64,000 bases of DNA from contig NZ_FNWC01000007.1 in the NCBI RefSeq assembly GCF_900104635.1, forward strand, positions 2,455,421 to 2,519,420, in the 5' to 3' direction. The notes under the pieces are model-generated. The model searched no databases, was not told where the DNA came from, and saw only the letters and a list, made by a program, of their open reading frames with translations. Shown here in pieces: positions 51,099-59,675 of this stretch. The DNA is from Coprococcus phoceensis. GTDB taxonomy: Bacteria; Bacillota; Clostridia; Lachnospirales; Lachnospiraceae. Position numbers and translations under genes: made by a program. Each line of letters starts with the position of its first letter. Position 1 is the first letter of the stretch.

Positions 51099-51217
51099 GG
51101 CTTCCACCTTATTTTTAAATAGCTTTTTTTCATATACAGCACCAATTAGTCCAGCAAATACTCACGATACAGCTACATAAGGTGACAGAATAAAGTATTT
51201 TTCAGACCATTACCTTA

Positions 51218-51246
51218 TTGTACTGAAAACGGTAACGTGTTATACT
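51218..51246 (+). promoter_or_regulatory. Promoter of the small toxin gene
   Basis: TTGTAC (51218-51223), exactly 17 bases, TATACT (51241-51246). The predicted start near 51253 leaves a leader of about 68 nt before the ATG. Confidence 0.75.
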
Positions 51247-51320
51247 GATTCGGTATTACTGAACCGGAAAGACGGATGCATTTCGATTTTGCCCTCTAGT
51301 ATCCAAGGAGGGTGATGCCC

Positions 51321-51401
51321 ATGAATACAATGGAAGTATTGACTTTACTATTGGTAATTTTTGCGGCTTTGACTTATATAGATCGACATAATAAGAAATA
51401 G
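51321..51401 (+). CDS. Type I toxin-like 26-aa membrane peptide
   Basis: MNTMEVLTLLLVIFAALTY then IDRHNKK: a single hydrophobic helix (residues 4-19) with a short polar, basic end, the layout of TxpA/Fst-like or putative holin-like toxins. AAGGAGGGTG precedes ATG with nine-base spacing; in-frame GTG 51312 and ATG 51315 are possible alternatives. It has its own promoter, and an antisense promoter faces it from the right. The toxin family call rests on length, helix and arrangement. Confidence 0.7.
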   Translation: MNTMEVLTLLLVIFAALTYIDRHNKK

Positions 51402-51498
51402 CATCCACGACCCTAGGAAAGTTTTGGATGCTATGACTTATACATAGAATATAAAATTTAACTGAGGGCATCAGATTTTGCATCTGAATACCTTTCTT
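51390..51498 (-). ncRNA. Antisense RNA opposite the toxin 3' end (candidate type I antitoxin)
   Basis: The minus-strand promoter TTGATT (51528-51533), 17-base spacer, TATAAT (51505-51510) is near perfect. Transcription from about 51498 leftward meets the hairpin formed by ATAGCATCCA (51398-51407) and TGGATGCTAT (51425-51434), a 10-bp perfect stem followed on that strand by TTCTTATT. The resulting RNA of about 110 nt would overlap the toxin stop codon and 3' untranslated region, as in Fst/RNAII and txpA/RatA systems. Confidence 0.65.
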
Positions 51499-51593
51499 GA
51501 GTTCATTATACACTGGGGGATTTGAGAAATCAAGTCCCCCTTTTTATTATGACATTGATTAGTATCTGCATTAAACATCAGAAATTTATATTC

Positions 51594-54056
51594 TTACTCA
51601 CTGAAACGAATTCTCTCTATCAATGAATCTTTCCTTACTGACTTTGCAATGAATATTGCCAATAACATCTGTATCACAAACAATGTTAAAATTATAATAA
51701 TAGCTGCTGTTACCGGATAATGGTATGTGCTGATATCAAACATTCCTGTACGCTTTGCATATAAAAACAACGGATATCCTGCAAGACTTCCCACTCCGAT
51801 ACTGATAATAAGAGTGCCTACTGTATAGAATATACCTTCCAACTGGAGCATCTTCATCAACTGACGGTCCGACATTCCGATTGCCTGCATCATGCCAAGC
51901 TCCTTTTTTCGCACATGGACACTATTGATCATTGTGTTAATCAAGTTCATAATGCTGATTGCTGCCAGAATGATGATAAATGCATAACATGCACCTCTAG
52001 TCATCTGTATGGCATTTTCCCATGTATCGTACTCATTCTTCCAGGTACGCATCTGCAGTCTGCCTGATCCATCCACAATAGCCTGTAGAGATGCTTCCAG
52101 TGCCTCATCATAATCCTTATCTGCAATCACCTGAAAATAGCTGGAAGAATTATTTATGGTAAGTTTCTCTGCCCCTTCTTTTGCCATGATAAGACAGTTA
52201 TAGTTTGTCAGACCTGTTCCATATTCACCAATTGCTGCCACTTCAATCTCTTTTTGAAAGGTATTATCTCCATCATGAATATTGAGTTTCAGCTTATCTC
52301 CCACTTTAATATCTGGATACCAGTGAAGTAGCGCGCGGTCCAGAATCACTTTATCCCCGGATTTCAATTCCTCGTATGTGACATTGCCTTCAGTGATTCC
52401 TTTTTTCAGCTCTTCTGCGTATTCTTCCGGCACTCCATTGATAAATTCGGTTCCAATTTTTTCTTCAAAAGGTCCTCCTGATACCTTCAACGCGGTAAAC
52501 ACATCTACCCGCTCAACACCGTCAAGCTCCTCTATCTGCTGCTTTAGTCCTTCATTTAATGGATTATTCTTTTGAACCTCCGCCCATTCATATTCAGGAT
52601 GCTCTTTATTCCCGGATTCCACAATTGGAGAAATCTCATATTGCCCCACAATCGAACTCTTTGCACTTTCCATCGGATTTACACAAGACAGCACCGTTGC
52701 TACCATCATGACAAATATTCCGGTAACGGCCATAGATACAATCGTGATAGTACTCTTCTTTTTATTCTCTGCAAGATTTCTCTTGGTCAGTCGTCCGATA
52801 TTCAGAAATTGATATCCCTTCCTGCTGCTTTTCTGTCGCTTACTGCCTCCCTGGTAACGCATAGCTTCTATTTCTGATACCTTCGCCGCCATACGCATAG
52901 GCTTCATCAGTGACAGATACACTGTACACAGAGTCACTGCAATTGCCAACAGATAAATCCACCAATAATAAAGTTGGACTTCTCCTTTAGCTACAACCTT
53001 GTATGCCTCTGTTATAAGTACGTTTGAATCCTTTGCATGTTCTACAAACTGGAGAAGTACAACTTTCACAGCAACTGTTCCGATCAAAAGTCCTATCGGA
53101 ATGGCAAACAACGCCACTCCCATTCCCTCTCTTAGTACGATTTGTCTAAGCTGCCGTTTCGTAGCCCCGATTGCCTTTAACTTTCCAAATTCCCGAACCC
53201 TCTGGTTCATAGATACATAATAAACACTATAAATTGTGATAATGCCCGCCAATACAACAATAAGCATGATTCCTACAATCACCGGAATTGTAGCCGGATC
53301 CACATAATTTGCTGCAAGATACTCTTTATTAATATTCATGTCATCCTCGGAAATCCCGAACTGTCTGGCAATATTCTGTATCGTCTCTGTATAATCTGCA
53401 GTCGTATTTCCTTTCTGTCCATTCACCTGAAGTAAAAACCGATATTTCACCTGTTCTACCGGTATCTCCGCTTTCAGAAAGGCCTCTGAAACCAATGATG
53501 TATATTGTTTTTGTTCTTTGCTGCTCTCATTATCTGCTAAAAAACCACAGATTCGAAAGTCTTTCTCCTTCGTATAATCCAGTCCGTCATCTTTCAGAAT
53601 CTGATAAGGTACTGTGATAGTGTCACCGATTTTCCCATTCTGTCCTAATGCTTCCAGTATTCCTTTTGAAACCACAATATCATTTTCTTTCTGCGGAAGT
53701 TGCCCCTCTTTCAGCTTCACTTTATAAAGTTCCATCCCTGTTCTGTCCATATACATCATGGAAACCGTCGCATCTTCCAGATTCATGTACCCCGCATCGC
53801 TGCGGAGTCCGTAAGTTTTCACATCATGATGTGCCGCCAGTTTCATAACTGTACTCTCGTCCACGTTCCGATAAAGGGCATGCCATGTTGGATAAATCTT
53901 ATTGATTACCGCAAAGTTCACTTCCACCATATCTTTTCCGATTGATGGGATTACGAACAGCAGTAATGTTGTCAGGATAATGGCAATTCCAATCAGTATG
54001 TTTTTGCTCTTATAATGCCGCATATTGCAATATGCAACTCTGGTCGTCATCTTCAT
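51594..54056 (-). CDS. ABC transporter permease, FtsX/MacB type (820 aa)
   Basis: An 820-aa permease with one N-terminal membrane helix (residues 20-38), a large extracellular region (about 40-250), a FtsX core of three helices (about 255-385), then a second half with helix near 440-460, extracellular region (465-685) and another FtsX core (about 695-815). The motif REFGKLKAIGATKRQLRQIV and its counterpart KELGMMQAIGMSDRQLMKML precede helices in each FtsX core. This two-FtsX architecture is typical of Firmicutes antimicrobial-peptide or lantibiotic-type ABC systems. It directly follows its ATPase and a two-component system. Confidence 0.9.
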   Translation of the reverse strand: MKMTTRVAYCNMRHYKSKNILIGIAIILTTLLLFVIPSIGKDMVEVNFAVINKIYPTWHALYRNVDESTVMKLAAHHDVKTYGLRSDAGYMNLEDATVSMMYMDRTGMELYKVKLKEGQLPQKENDIVVSKGILEALGQNGKIGDTITVPYQILKDDGLDYTKEKDFRICGFLADNESSKEQKQYTSLVSEAFLKAEIPVEQVKYRFLLQVNGQKGNTTADYTETIQNIARQFGISEDDMNINKEYLAANYVDPATIPVIVGIMLIVVLAGIITIYSVYYVSMNQRVREFGKLKAIGATKRQLRQIVLREGMGVALFAIPIGLLIGTVAVKVVLLQFVEHAKDSNVLITEAYKVVAKGEVQLYYWWIYLLAIAVTLCTVYLSLMKPMRMAAKVSEIEAMRYQGGSKRQKSSRKGYQFLNIGRLTKRNLAENKKKSTITIVSMAVTGIFVMMVATVLSCVNPMESAKSSIVGQYEISPIVESGNKEHPEYEWAEVQKNNPLNEGLKQQIEELDGVERVDVFTALKVSGGPFEEKIGTEFINGVPEEYAEELKKGITEGNVTYEELKSGDKVILDRALLHWYPDIKVGDKLKLNIHDGDNTFQKEIEVAAIGEYGTGLTNYNCLIMAKEGAEKLTINNSSSYFQVIADKDYDEALEASLQAIVDGSGRLQMRTWKNEYDTWENAIQMTRGACYAFIIILAAISIMNLINTMINSVHVRKKELGMMQAIGMSDRQLMKMLQLEGIFYTVGTLIISIGVGSLAGYPLFLYAKRTGMFDISTYHYPVTAAIIIILTLFVIQMLLAIFIAKSVRKDSLIERIRFSE

Positions 54057-54727
54057 TATCTTCTCACCGCCTTGCCATCTTCAATGATAATCATTTCATC
54101 CGCCATCTGGGCAATCGTTTCATCATGGGTAATCATGATAAGCGTCTGCCCGAAATCCGACACGCAGCTTTTCAATAGGCTCATAACCTCTAGCTCAGTC
54201 TGGGAATCAAGGTTTCCCGTCGGCTCATCCGCCAAAATTATCGCCGGTCTTGTCACCAATGCCCTGGCTATCGCAGTTCTCTGTTTCTGTCCACCAGACA
54301 AAGCAGACGGCATCGCATCTTTCTTATCCTGCAGTCCGATTTTTTTGAGAATATCTTCCACTTCCCGCGGCTTTACCTTGCGATTATCAAGTCCCAGCGG
54401 AAGAACGATATTCTCCCACACATTCAGCGATGGAATCAGATTAAAATCCTGAAAGATAAATCCTATCTTCTTTCTTCGAAACTGTGCCAGTTTATCATCT
54501 TTTCGAGAATAGATATCGGTTCCATCAATCCATACTTTGCCGGAATCCGGTCTGTCAAGCCCTCCAATCAGATGCAGAAGTGTAGATTTTCCGGAGCCGG
54601 AACGTCCTACGATAGCTGTAAACTTGCCTCTCTCTATCTGTAAACTTGTATGATCCACGGCTCTCACCTGATTCTCGCCTTCTCCATAATACTTTACTAG
54701 ATCTTCTACTTTTAAAATACTACTCAT
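54056..54727 (-). CDS. ABC transporter ATP-binding protein
   Basis: A 223-aa MacB/LolD-type ATPase: Walker A GRSGSGKST, Q-loop FIFQDFNLIPSLNVWENI, signature LSGGQKQRTAIARAL, Walker B IILADEPTGNLDS, switch MITHDETIA. The start is set at 54727 (MSSILKVEDL) where family similarity begins; ATG 54748, with AGGGGT before it, is an alternative. It shares one base with the permease gene. Confidence 0.93.
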   Translation of the reverse strand: MSSILKVEDLVKYYGEGENQVRAVDHTSLQIERGKFTAIVGRSGSGKSTLLHLIGGLDRPDSGKVWIDGTDIYSRKDDKLAQFRRKKIGFIFQDFNLIPSLNVWENIVLPLGLDNRKVKPREVEDILKKIGLQDKKDAMPSALSGGQKQRTAIARALVTRPAIILADEPTGNLDSQTELEVMSLLKSCVSDFGQTLIMITHDETIAQMADEMIIIEDGKAVRR

Positions 54728-54822
54728 ATCTTCAAGTCCCCTTTCCATTTCATACCCCTACTATAACATTCCTGCATTACAAAACCCTTACAACAACCAT
54801 AACAGTTTTGTAAGGGTTCCGA

Positions 54823-56076
54823 CTATTCTCCTATTATGAGCGGCAGTGTCACTTTAAATATCATACCTTTCTCAGCCTTTCTTTTGGCTGCTATTGTCCC
54901 CCCCTGTTCTTCTATGATCTTTCTGGCAAGATACAGACCGACACCCGCTCCGTCTTTTACCTGTTCCTTTGCTTTCCTTCCCCGGTAAAATCTCTGATAG
55001 ATCTTATGCAGTTCCTCCGCAGGAATGCCCATTCCTTCATCTTCTACTTCAATAAGCACATTGCTTGCTAGCTCCTGCGTCCTCACTGTAATCGTTGTAT
55101 GTTCCGGTGAATATTTGACTGCATTCTCAAGGATATTCGTTAATGCTTCTACCGTCCATTTTGAATCATGGTTCACAACTATATCATCATCCATCTCCAC
55201 CTGAATGGAAATATCTTTTCCTCTTGCCTTCATATAAATCTGACTGACAGCCTCTGTTAGCGTTTTCTTCAGGCTTTCATGAAGCGAATGTATCTGGATC
55301 ATATGTGTTTCCAGCCTTGAAAGATTTACCAGTTCATTCAAGAGCTGTTCCAGTTTGGTAAGTTCCTGTGATTCCTGCTCCAGAAACTCCCTCTGTTCTT
55401 CTCCTGTAACCCGATTTTCTGCCACCAGCTCATGACTCATCCGGAGTGATGCAAGCGGAGTCTTCAACTGATGGGAAATATCTGTAATCAGACTCTTCGT
55501 ACCATTTTCTTCCTGCTCCAGACGTTCCTTCAAATCTTCGAAATATTGCCCCAGCTCCTTTACAGATTCCCACACCTTTAACCATTGTTCCGATTCTGAT
55601 GTTTCTTCAGGATATGTTTGGAATTTTCCTTTTCTGAATTCCTGCAGACATTCATATAATTGCTGTAATTGTTCCTCATCACCGTATCTGCTCCAGTTTT
55701 TTCTTCGGTCCAGGTACAAGAACAGGCTACATACTATGACTCCCACTAGTAATCCAATTCCCCAGATAATCCTTATAACCACATCTGAAGATCCACTCCC
55801 TGAGTGATAACCATAAGTTTCTTCCAGCATCTGTACGACTCTTTCTATCTTCTGATCGTCCCGGTCTCTTATAAAATCTACTGTTCCTGACTTTTCCCAG
55901 ATTGCAACTATTTCCCCTTCCAGTTCAGGATGTTCTGCAAGGAGCAGTGCTATCTGCGTTGCTTTCGCATTTTCCTCATACTTTGTTATCAGATACATTC
56001 CTACTGTAAAAAATACTGCAAAGATTACATATACGATAAAATACCGTTTTAATTTTTGTTTACCTTTCCGGTCCAT
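54823..56076 (-). CDS. Sensor histidine kinase
   Basis: A 417-aa kinase with two membrane helices (residues 12-30 and 103-123) bounding an extracellular loop of about 70 aa. The H-box is ITDISHQLKTPLASLRMS with phospho-acceptor H202. The N-box is TNILENAVKYSPEH, G1 VEDEGMGIPAEE and G2 GAGVGLYLARKIIE. The extracellular loop distinguishes it from BceS-type kinases that lack one. It overlaps the response regulator gene by 28 bases and lies upstream of the ABC transporter, its probable target. Confidence 0.92.
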   Translation of the reverse strand: MDRKGKQKLKRYFIVYVIFAVFFTVGMYLITKYEENAKATQIALLLAEHPELEGEIVAIWEKSGTVDFIRDRDDQKIERVVQMLEETYGYHSGSGSSDVVIRIIWGIGLLVGVIVCSLFLYLDRRKNWSRYGDEEQLQQLYECLQEFRKGKFQTYPEETSESEQWLKVWESVKELGQYFEDLKERLEQEENGTKSLITDISHQLKTPLASLRMSHELVAENRVTGEEQREFLEQESQELTKLEQLLNELVNLSRLETHMIQIHSLHESLKKTLTEAVSQIYMKARGKDISIQVEMDDDIVVNHDSKWTVEALTNILENAVKYSPEHTTITVRTQELASNVLIEVEDEGMGIPAEELHKIYQRFYRGRKAKEQVKDGAGVGLYLARKIIEEQGGTIAAKRKAEKGMIFKVTLPLIIGE

Positions 56077-56723
56077 ATATATCCCAGTCCTCTCACATTC
56101 GCTATCTCTTCTGTTCCAAGTTTATTCTTCAGTCTGCTTATATTGACAGTAACCGTATTATCATCGACAAATTGACCGTCTATATCCCATACATGCTCCA
56201 GGATACTTTCTTTTGAAACAATCTGTCCTGCATTCTCCCAGAGATACAGCAACAGAGAGAATTCTTTCTTACTTAAAGTAACTGGTTCATCCCCTTTATA
56301 CACCTGCATCGTTTTCATATGCACCGTAATCTCTCCGGAAGACATAATCTGTGCCTGTACCTTAGAAAGCCGTCTCATCAATGCGTTCACCTTCGACACC
56401 AAAGCCATCAGTGAAAATGGTTTGGTAATATAATCATCTGCCCCTGTATCATAACCATTTACAATATCTATTTCCTGATCCAAAGCCGTAAGATAGATAA
56501 GATATGTATCTCCACCTGCACGTACCATCCTTCCAAAATCCAGTCCTGTACCATCCGGCAATGTAATATCGCTGATAACAAGAGCATAATCTCCTTTTTG
56601 AAATGCTTCTTTTGCTTCCTTTATTGTATAAACCTGACGAACCTCATACCCTTCCCGTGAAAGTAACAGGGCAATTCCCCGATTTAGATTCAAGTCATCC
56701 TCCAGTAATAATATTTTCTGCAT
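56049..56723 (-). CDS. OmpR-family response regulator
   Basis: A 224-aa regulator. The receiver domain starts QKILLLEDDLNLNRG, with phospho-acceptor D52 in VISDITLPDGTGLD, and continues GADDYITKPFSL. The winged helix near the end has LSKKEFSLLLYLWENAG, TVTVNISRLKNKLG and VRGLGYIW. The start is at 56723, six bases after GAGGTGGAG. First gene in the four-gene leftward operon. The stretch 56724-56948 has no gene I can support. Confidence 0.93.
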   Translation of the reverse strand: MQKILLLEDDLNLNRGIALLLSREGYEVRQVYTIKEAKEAFQKGDYALVISDITLPDGTGLDFGRMVRAGGDTYLIYLTALDQEIDIVNGYDTGADDYITKPFSLMALVSKVNALMRRLSKVQAQIMSSGEITVHMKTMQVYKGDEPVTLSKKEFSLLLYLWENAGQIVSKESILEHVWDIDGQFVDDNTVTVNISRLKNKLGTEEIANVRGLGYIWTGKVNKN

Positions 56724-56948
56724 CAAATACTCCACCTCTATTTGTAATAACCTGTTCTTTTATCATATCAGTCCTATCTTTTGTCTACAATAAAAATAAA
56801 ATTAACATACATACTTTTCCTTCATATGTTCAAGGATTTCACCGGATACTGCTTCAGAAATCGATCAATCCATTTCTGATTGCTTCTCTGTAACATCCGA
56901 AGTCTGGATAAAAGCTGTAGACAACTGCAGCTCTATGTTACTAAAGTC

Positions 56949-57365
56949 CTATCCATCAATACAGGAGTTATAGAATGCCGTGAAGATACCGTCAAATTCC
57001 ATTTCAATAATATGTAGGCTGTCCATTGTGTGCTCCAGATAAGTCAGTGTTCCTCTATCCAAATCTATACTCGGCTTTCCTAGTGAGTTTGCTATTACAT
57101 CTGGATTTGTAATTCCAAACATCTCCTTTATATCCGGCATAAGATAATCCACGATATCCGGCAGCCTTTTCTCATACGCCTGTGCCAGTTCAACTGCATG
57201 CTTCTCATAATCGGAATGTATACTGTCACAGACAAATTCAATCCCGTTTATTTCCATCTTATAGTAATCATTATTCTCATCATAGACAAACGCTGTACCC
57301 TTACTTTTTTTATTTTTTTCCAAAATCCCCATGATATATCTACACTTTCCCGGTTCTTCCGCCAT
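56949..57365 (-). CDS. Hypothetical acidic soluble protein
   Basis: A 138-aa (or 127-aa from ATG 57332) protein with YDENNDYYKMEINGIEF, YEKHAVELAQAYEKRLPDIV and LIANSLGKPSI-like helices; no known domain recognised. Neither start has a clear ribosome binding site. Part of the cargo of small leftward genes with no clear function. Confidence 0.5.
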   Translation of the reverse strand: MAEEPGKCRYIMGILEKNKKSKGTAFVYDENNDYYKMEINGIEFVCDSIHSDYEKHAVELAQAYEKRLPDIVDYLMPDIKEMFGITNPDVIANSLGKPSIDLDRGTLTYLEHTMDSLHIIEMEFDGIFTAFYNSCIDG

Positions 57366-57387
57366 ACACAGTCTAAAAAACTGTAAC

Positions 57388-57621
57388 TTAATGCTTACGT
57401 TTGTAAAAAATAACTCCTGCCAAAATCAATAAAATAATTCCAACTACAATCATAAAAATAAAATTATCACCATTTAACTTCCCTGCTATGAAAATAGAAG
57501 TCGGGCCATCCGCACCACCAATAACAGAAACGGCTGTGTTTTCTTTCTGCTTCAGTACAATGCCAATGACTGCCAATACAATTCCTAAAATTCCGGCTAT
57601 GATTCCCAATCGCTTTTTCAT
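57388..57621 (-). CDS. Small two-helix membrane protein with GGADGPTSIF motif
   Basis: A 77-aa protein: MKKRLGIIAGILGIVLAVIG (first helix), then VSVIGGADGPTSIFIAGK, then FIFMIVVGIILLILAGVIFY (second helix) and YKRKH. The middle motif is the signature of the beta subunit of sodium-pumping decarboxylases (OadB/GcdB, IGGADGPTAI), here without the rest of that 350-400 aa protein. The start at 57621 has GAGGTGG five bases upstream. Such a stand-alone motif protein may be a distinct family or a regulator; unknown. Confidence 0.75.
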   Translation of the reverse strand: MKKRLGIIAGILGIVLAVIGIVLKQKENTAVSVIGGADGPTSIFIAGKLNGDNFIFMIVVGIILLILAGVIFYKRKH

Positions 57622-57682
57622 TGCTACCACCTCAAATCATTTTTATCTGCTCAATCAAATGTAAATTGTTATGCAAGTATTT

Positions 57683-58012
57683 CTATGCAAATGAAGCATA
57701 GATAACCCATATTTCTGCAAACATTACCAATAAAAGTACACCATCTATCATCCAATTAAACTGAATGTCCGTTAAGAAAGTTTTTGAATGTGTCAGGCAA
57801 TATTTTACTTTTTCTCGTCCAGTCAAAAAAGTGATAAGCACTTGTAATATAGGAAATAAAAATATTTGTATTTTTCTTCCATAATCATCCGCAATCCCAT
57901 TTGCAAAATGTACTGGAATAATACTCGGTAAGAAAAATATACTTACAAGAGCAAGCAAAAATCCTATTATACAAATTATCCATGTGAATTTTCTAGTATT
58001 GATAAATTTCAT
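57683..58012 (-). CDS. DUF1648-like small membrane protein
   Basis: A 109-aa protein. Helix at residues 9-29 is followed by IIPVHFANGIADDYGRKIQI, the DUF1648 signature (P.HF...G..D.Y). A second helix lies near 50-65 and a third at the C terminus (LLLVMFAEIWVIYASFA). AGAAGGA lies seven bases before ATG 58012. DUF1648 is found in SdpI-type immunity proteins, but this protein has only part of that architecture. Confidence 0.65.
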   Translation of the reverse strand: MKFINTRKFTWIICIIGFLLALVSIFFLPSIIPVHFANGIADDYGRKIQIFLFPILQVLITFLTGREKVKYCLTHSKTFLTDIQFNWMIDGVLLLVMFAEIWVIYASFA

Positions 58013-58097
58013 AACAATCCTTCTTTCTGCTAAATTCAAGTTTTTCCAATACATAACACGTACTTACATTATACTCCTCACCAATGCAAACCTCAAT

Positions 58098-58811
58098 TTA
58101 TTCTCCATCCTTTTTCCCGTTATTAAGCTTCGGGCAGTAAAATGCCTTTACTTCCACCCCATCTTCCTCCGACTCAATTTCCACATAATAATCCCGGATA
58201 AAGTATCCCGCATTATGCTCCTGAATGGCGTACAGCTCCAATGTCTGAAAATCCACCAGTACCAGATCACGGGGCTTGGGTTTTTGCGTTTCCTCACAGA
58301 ATACCTCCATGCTTTCCACCAGCTTATCCAGGCATTCCTGACACAGATGGTTCTGTACTTTTTTCACATCGAAGATACTATCTTCCCCGTAATCCACCGA
58401 TACTTCGGAAATCCCGTAATCCGACATCTGCTCCGTATGGAAAAAGCAGCCGCCTTCTCCTGTCCCGGTATAACCCATATGCCCGTTTCCCTGCGGGCCG
58501 GTAAGATTCCCGTCCTCATCATGATTCCGGATATGCATATCCATCACATACCAGTGATTGGTACAGATCACTCCCAGATCGTCAAACTTCCGGAAATAAT
58601 CCATCATACTCCGTTCATCGCTTCCACACAGCCAGCACTGTTTTGGATCTTTCAGCTTGCTTTCTACTGATTCAGGCACCTTTCTTTCTACCGGGTGATA
58701 TTCCTGCTCCTGTGTTTTTTCAAGATAACCTGTCAGATCCAGCCGGCTGATTCCCAGTCCGATCAGAATTCCTGACGCACATGCCAATAATCCCACATAT
58801 CCCTTTTTCAT
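58098..58811 (-). CDS. Membrane-anchored Cys-rich hypothetical protein
   Basis: A 237-aa protein with an N-terminal membrane helix (MKKGYVGLLACASGILIGLG) and an exported domain with CWLCGSDERSMMDYFRK and later HLCQECLDKL; the two CxxC pairs could bind a metal or form disulphides. The middle has TGTGEGGCFFHTEQMSDYG. It is not a family I recognise. An operator-like palindrome (58842-58858) stands just upstream, matching sites before the neighbouring XRE gene. Confidence 0.6.
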   Translation of the reverse strand: MKKGYVGLLACASGILIGLGISRLDLTGYLEKTQEQEYHPVERKVPESVESKLKDPKQCWLCGSDERSMMDYFRKFDDLGVICTNHWYVMDMHIRNHDEDGNLTGPQGNGHMGYTGTGEGGCFFHTEQMSDYGISEVSVDYGEDSIFDVKKVQNHLCQECLDKLVESMEVFCEETQKPKPRDLVLVDFQTLELYAIQEHNAGYFIRDYYVEIESEEDGVEVKAFYCPKLNNGKKDGE

Positions 58812-58841
58812 ATTATAGTCATCCTTTAAGAATTAGTTTTA

Positions 58842-58858
58842 TAATGCTTTTAGGATTA
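58842..58858. promoter_or_regulatory. Operator-like palindrome before the exported protein gene
   Basis: TAATGCTTTTAGGATTA, resembling the two sites before the XRE gene (AACGCTTTTAGCGTT and AACGCTTAAAGCATT). It lies 31-47 bases upstream of the 58811 start codon. Confidence 0.5.
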
Positions 58859-58966
58859 CTATATCAAATCTTGCAATCACTTTCATCATAAATCGCATAT
58901 TTTTATGTGTTTTATTGCATATACAGCTTTCAAAAAAACTGCCTGCGGCAATTTCGCAGACAGCTT

Positions 58967-59287
58967 CTATTTCATCATCTCTTCAATTATCACATCCAGC
59001 ATCCGAAGCACGCTTTCCTGCTTCTTCGGTGTGAGCCTTTCCAGCTTTCCTTCCACTACAGAAGTATGTTCCATTCTGGTAAGAGGAATCACTTCCTTCA
59101 GCACTTCATTCGGTTCCGCACCTAATACATTCAACAGCTTTACAAATGTTTCCATCGTAGGTGTTTTCACTTCCCGCTCAATCGCACCCAGATGGTTGGT
59201 ACTGATATCCACCAGTTCAGCCAGTCTCTCCTGCGTAATTCCTGCCTCTTCCCTGTACCTGCGGATTGCCTTTCCCATTCCTTTCAC
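58967..59287 (-). CDS. XRE-family regulator
   Basis: A 106-aa protein. The XRE helix-turn-helix covers residues 5-60 (KAIRRYREEAGITQERLAEL, ISTNHLGAIEREVKTPTMET), followed by a short helical end (LTPKKQESVLRMLDVIIEEM). The start is uncertain: GTG 59287 is ten bases after GGAGG; GTG 59293 and ATG 59278 are alternatives. Palindromes upstream are probable autoregulatory operators. Confidence 0.82.
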   Translation of the reverse strand: MKGMGKAIRRYREEAGITQERLAELVDISTNHLGAIEREVKTPTMETFVKLLNVLGAEPNEVLKEVIPLTRMEHTSVVEGKLERLTPKKQESVLRMLDVIIEEMMK

Positions 59288-59313
59288 ACGCACACCTCCT
59301 CCTTCCAGTATTC

Positions 59314-59415
59314 ACTAACGCTTAAAGCATTAGTCATGTAAATCCAGTATAATTGGTTGCAAATCACGCTTACAGTATCCATAAGGATTGCATTTATAAC
59401 GCTTTTAGCGTTGGT
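59314..59415. promoter_or_regulatory. Two operator palindromes upstream of the XRE gene
   Basis: ACTAACGCTTAAAGCATTAGT (59314-59334) is a near-perfect 21-bp palindrome. TAACGCTTTTAGCGTTGGT (59397-59415) is a related one, 80 bp away. Between them, on the minus strand, TATACT (59346-59351 region) could be the -10 of the regulator's promoter. Confidence 0.6.
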
Positions 59416-59455
59416 CACATTTTTGGCACTCCATCGTCTGTAACTGGCACAGTCC

Positions 59456-59497
59456 TGCGATTGTAGCGGTAATTTACCCATGTTAAAATTGATATTG
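59456..59497 (+). promoter_or_regulatory. ICE2 operon promoter P2 with shared element
   Basis: TTGTAG (59461-59466), 17-base spacer, TAAAAT (59484-59489). CTGCGATTG.AGCG, TTACCCATG and TATTG match P1 (45523-45565) base for base at most places. It drives the pilin/VirB6 operon. Confidence 0.7.
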
Positions 59498-59517
59498 TCA
59501 AAATTATATGCAGAACG

Positions 59518-59573
59518 AAACGCAGCACTGCCGTATGGGAAGCCTCTCCTGCGGCAAATAAGCTGCGTTTTTT
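59518..59573 (+). terminator. Leader hairpin 1 after P2 (terminator-like)
   Basis: AAACGCAGC (59518-59526) pairs with GCTGCGTTT (59562-59570), with an inner stem TGCCG/CGGCA, and is followed by TTT. It starts about 20 bases after the predicted P2 start. Confidence 0.7.
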
Positions 59574-59615
59574 CTGTAAGATAGGAGGATCTTTACAATT
59601 TCATACTTTGATTTA

Positions 59616-59652
59616 GGACGCAGCCTGCATTGACCGGGCTGCGTCCTTTCTT
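59616..59652 (+). terminator. Leader hairpin 2 after P2 (terminator-like)
   Basis: GGACGCAGCC (59616-59625) pairs perfectly with GGCTGCGTCC (59637-59646) followed by TTTCTT. Its left arm shares ACGCAGC with hairpin 1, so the arms could exchange partners. An AGGAGG at 59583-59588 lies between the hairpins. Confidence 0.7.
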
Positions 59653-59675
59653 GAGGCAGGAAAACCATAAGCAAA

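Noticed and set aside
51256..51513. Minus-strand ORF of 85 aa opposite the small toxin
   Set aside because: No start signal. The strand is better explained by an antisense RNA with promoter and terminator.
56736..56948. Possible gene remnant reading LRMLQRSNQKWIDRFLK on the minus strand
   Set aside because: Only about 30 codons, no start and no recognised family.
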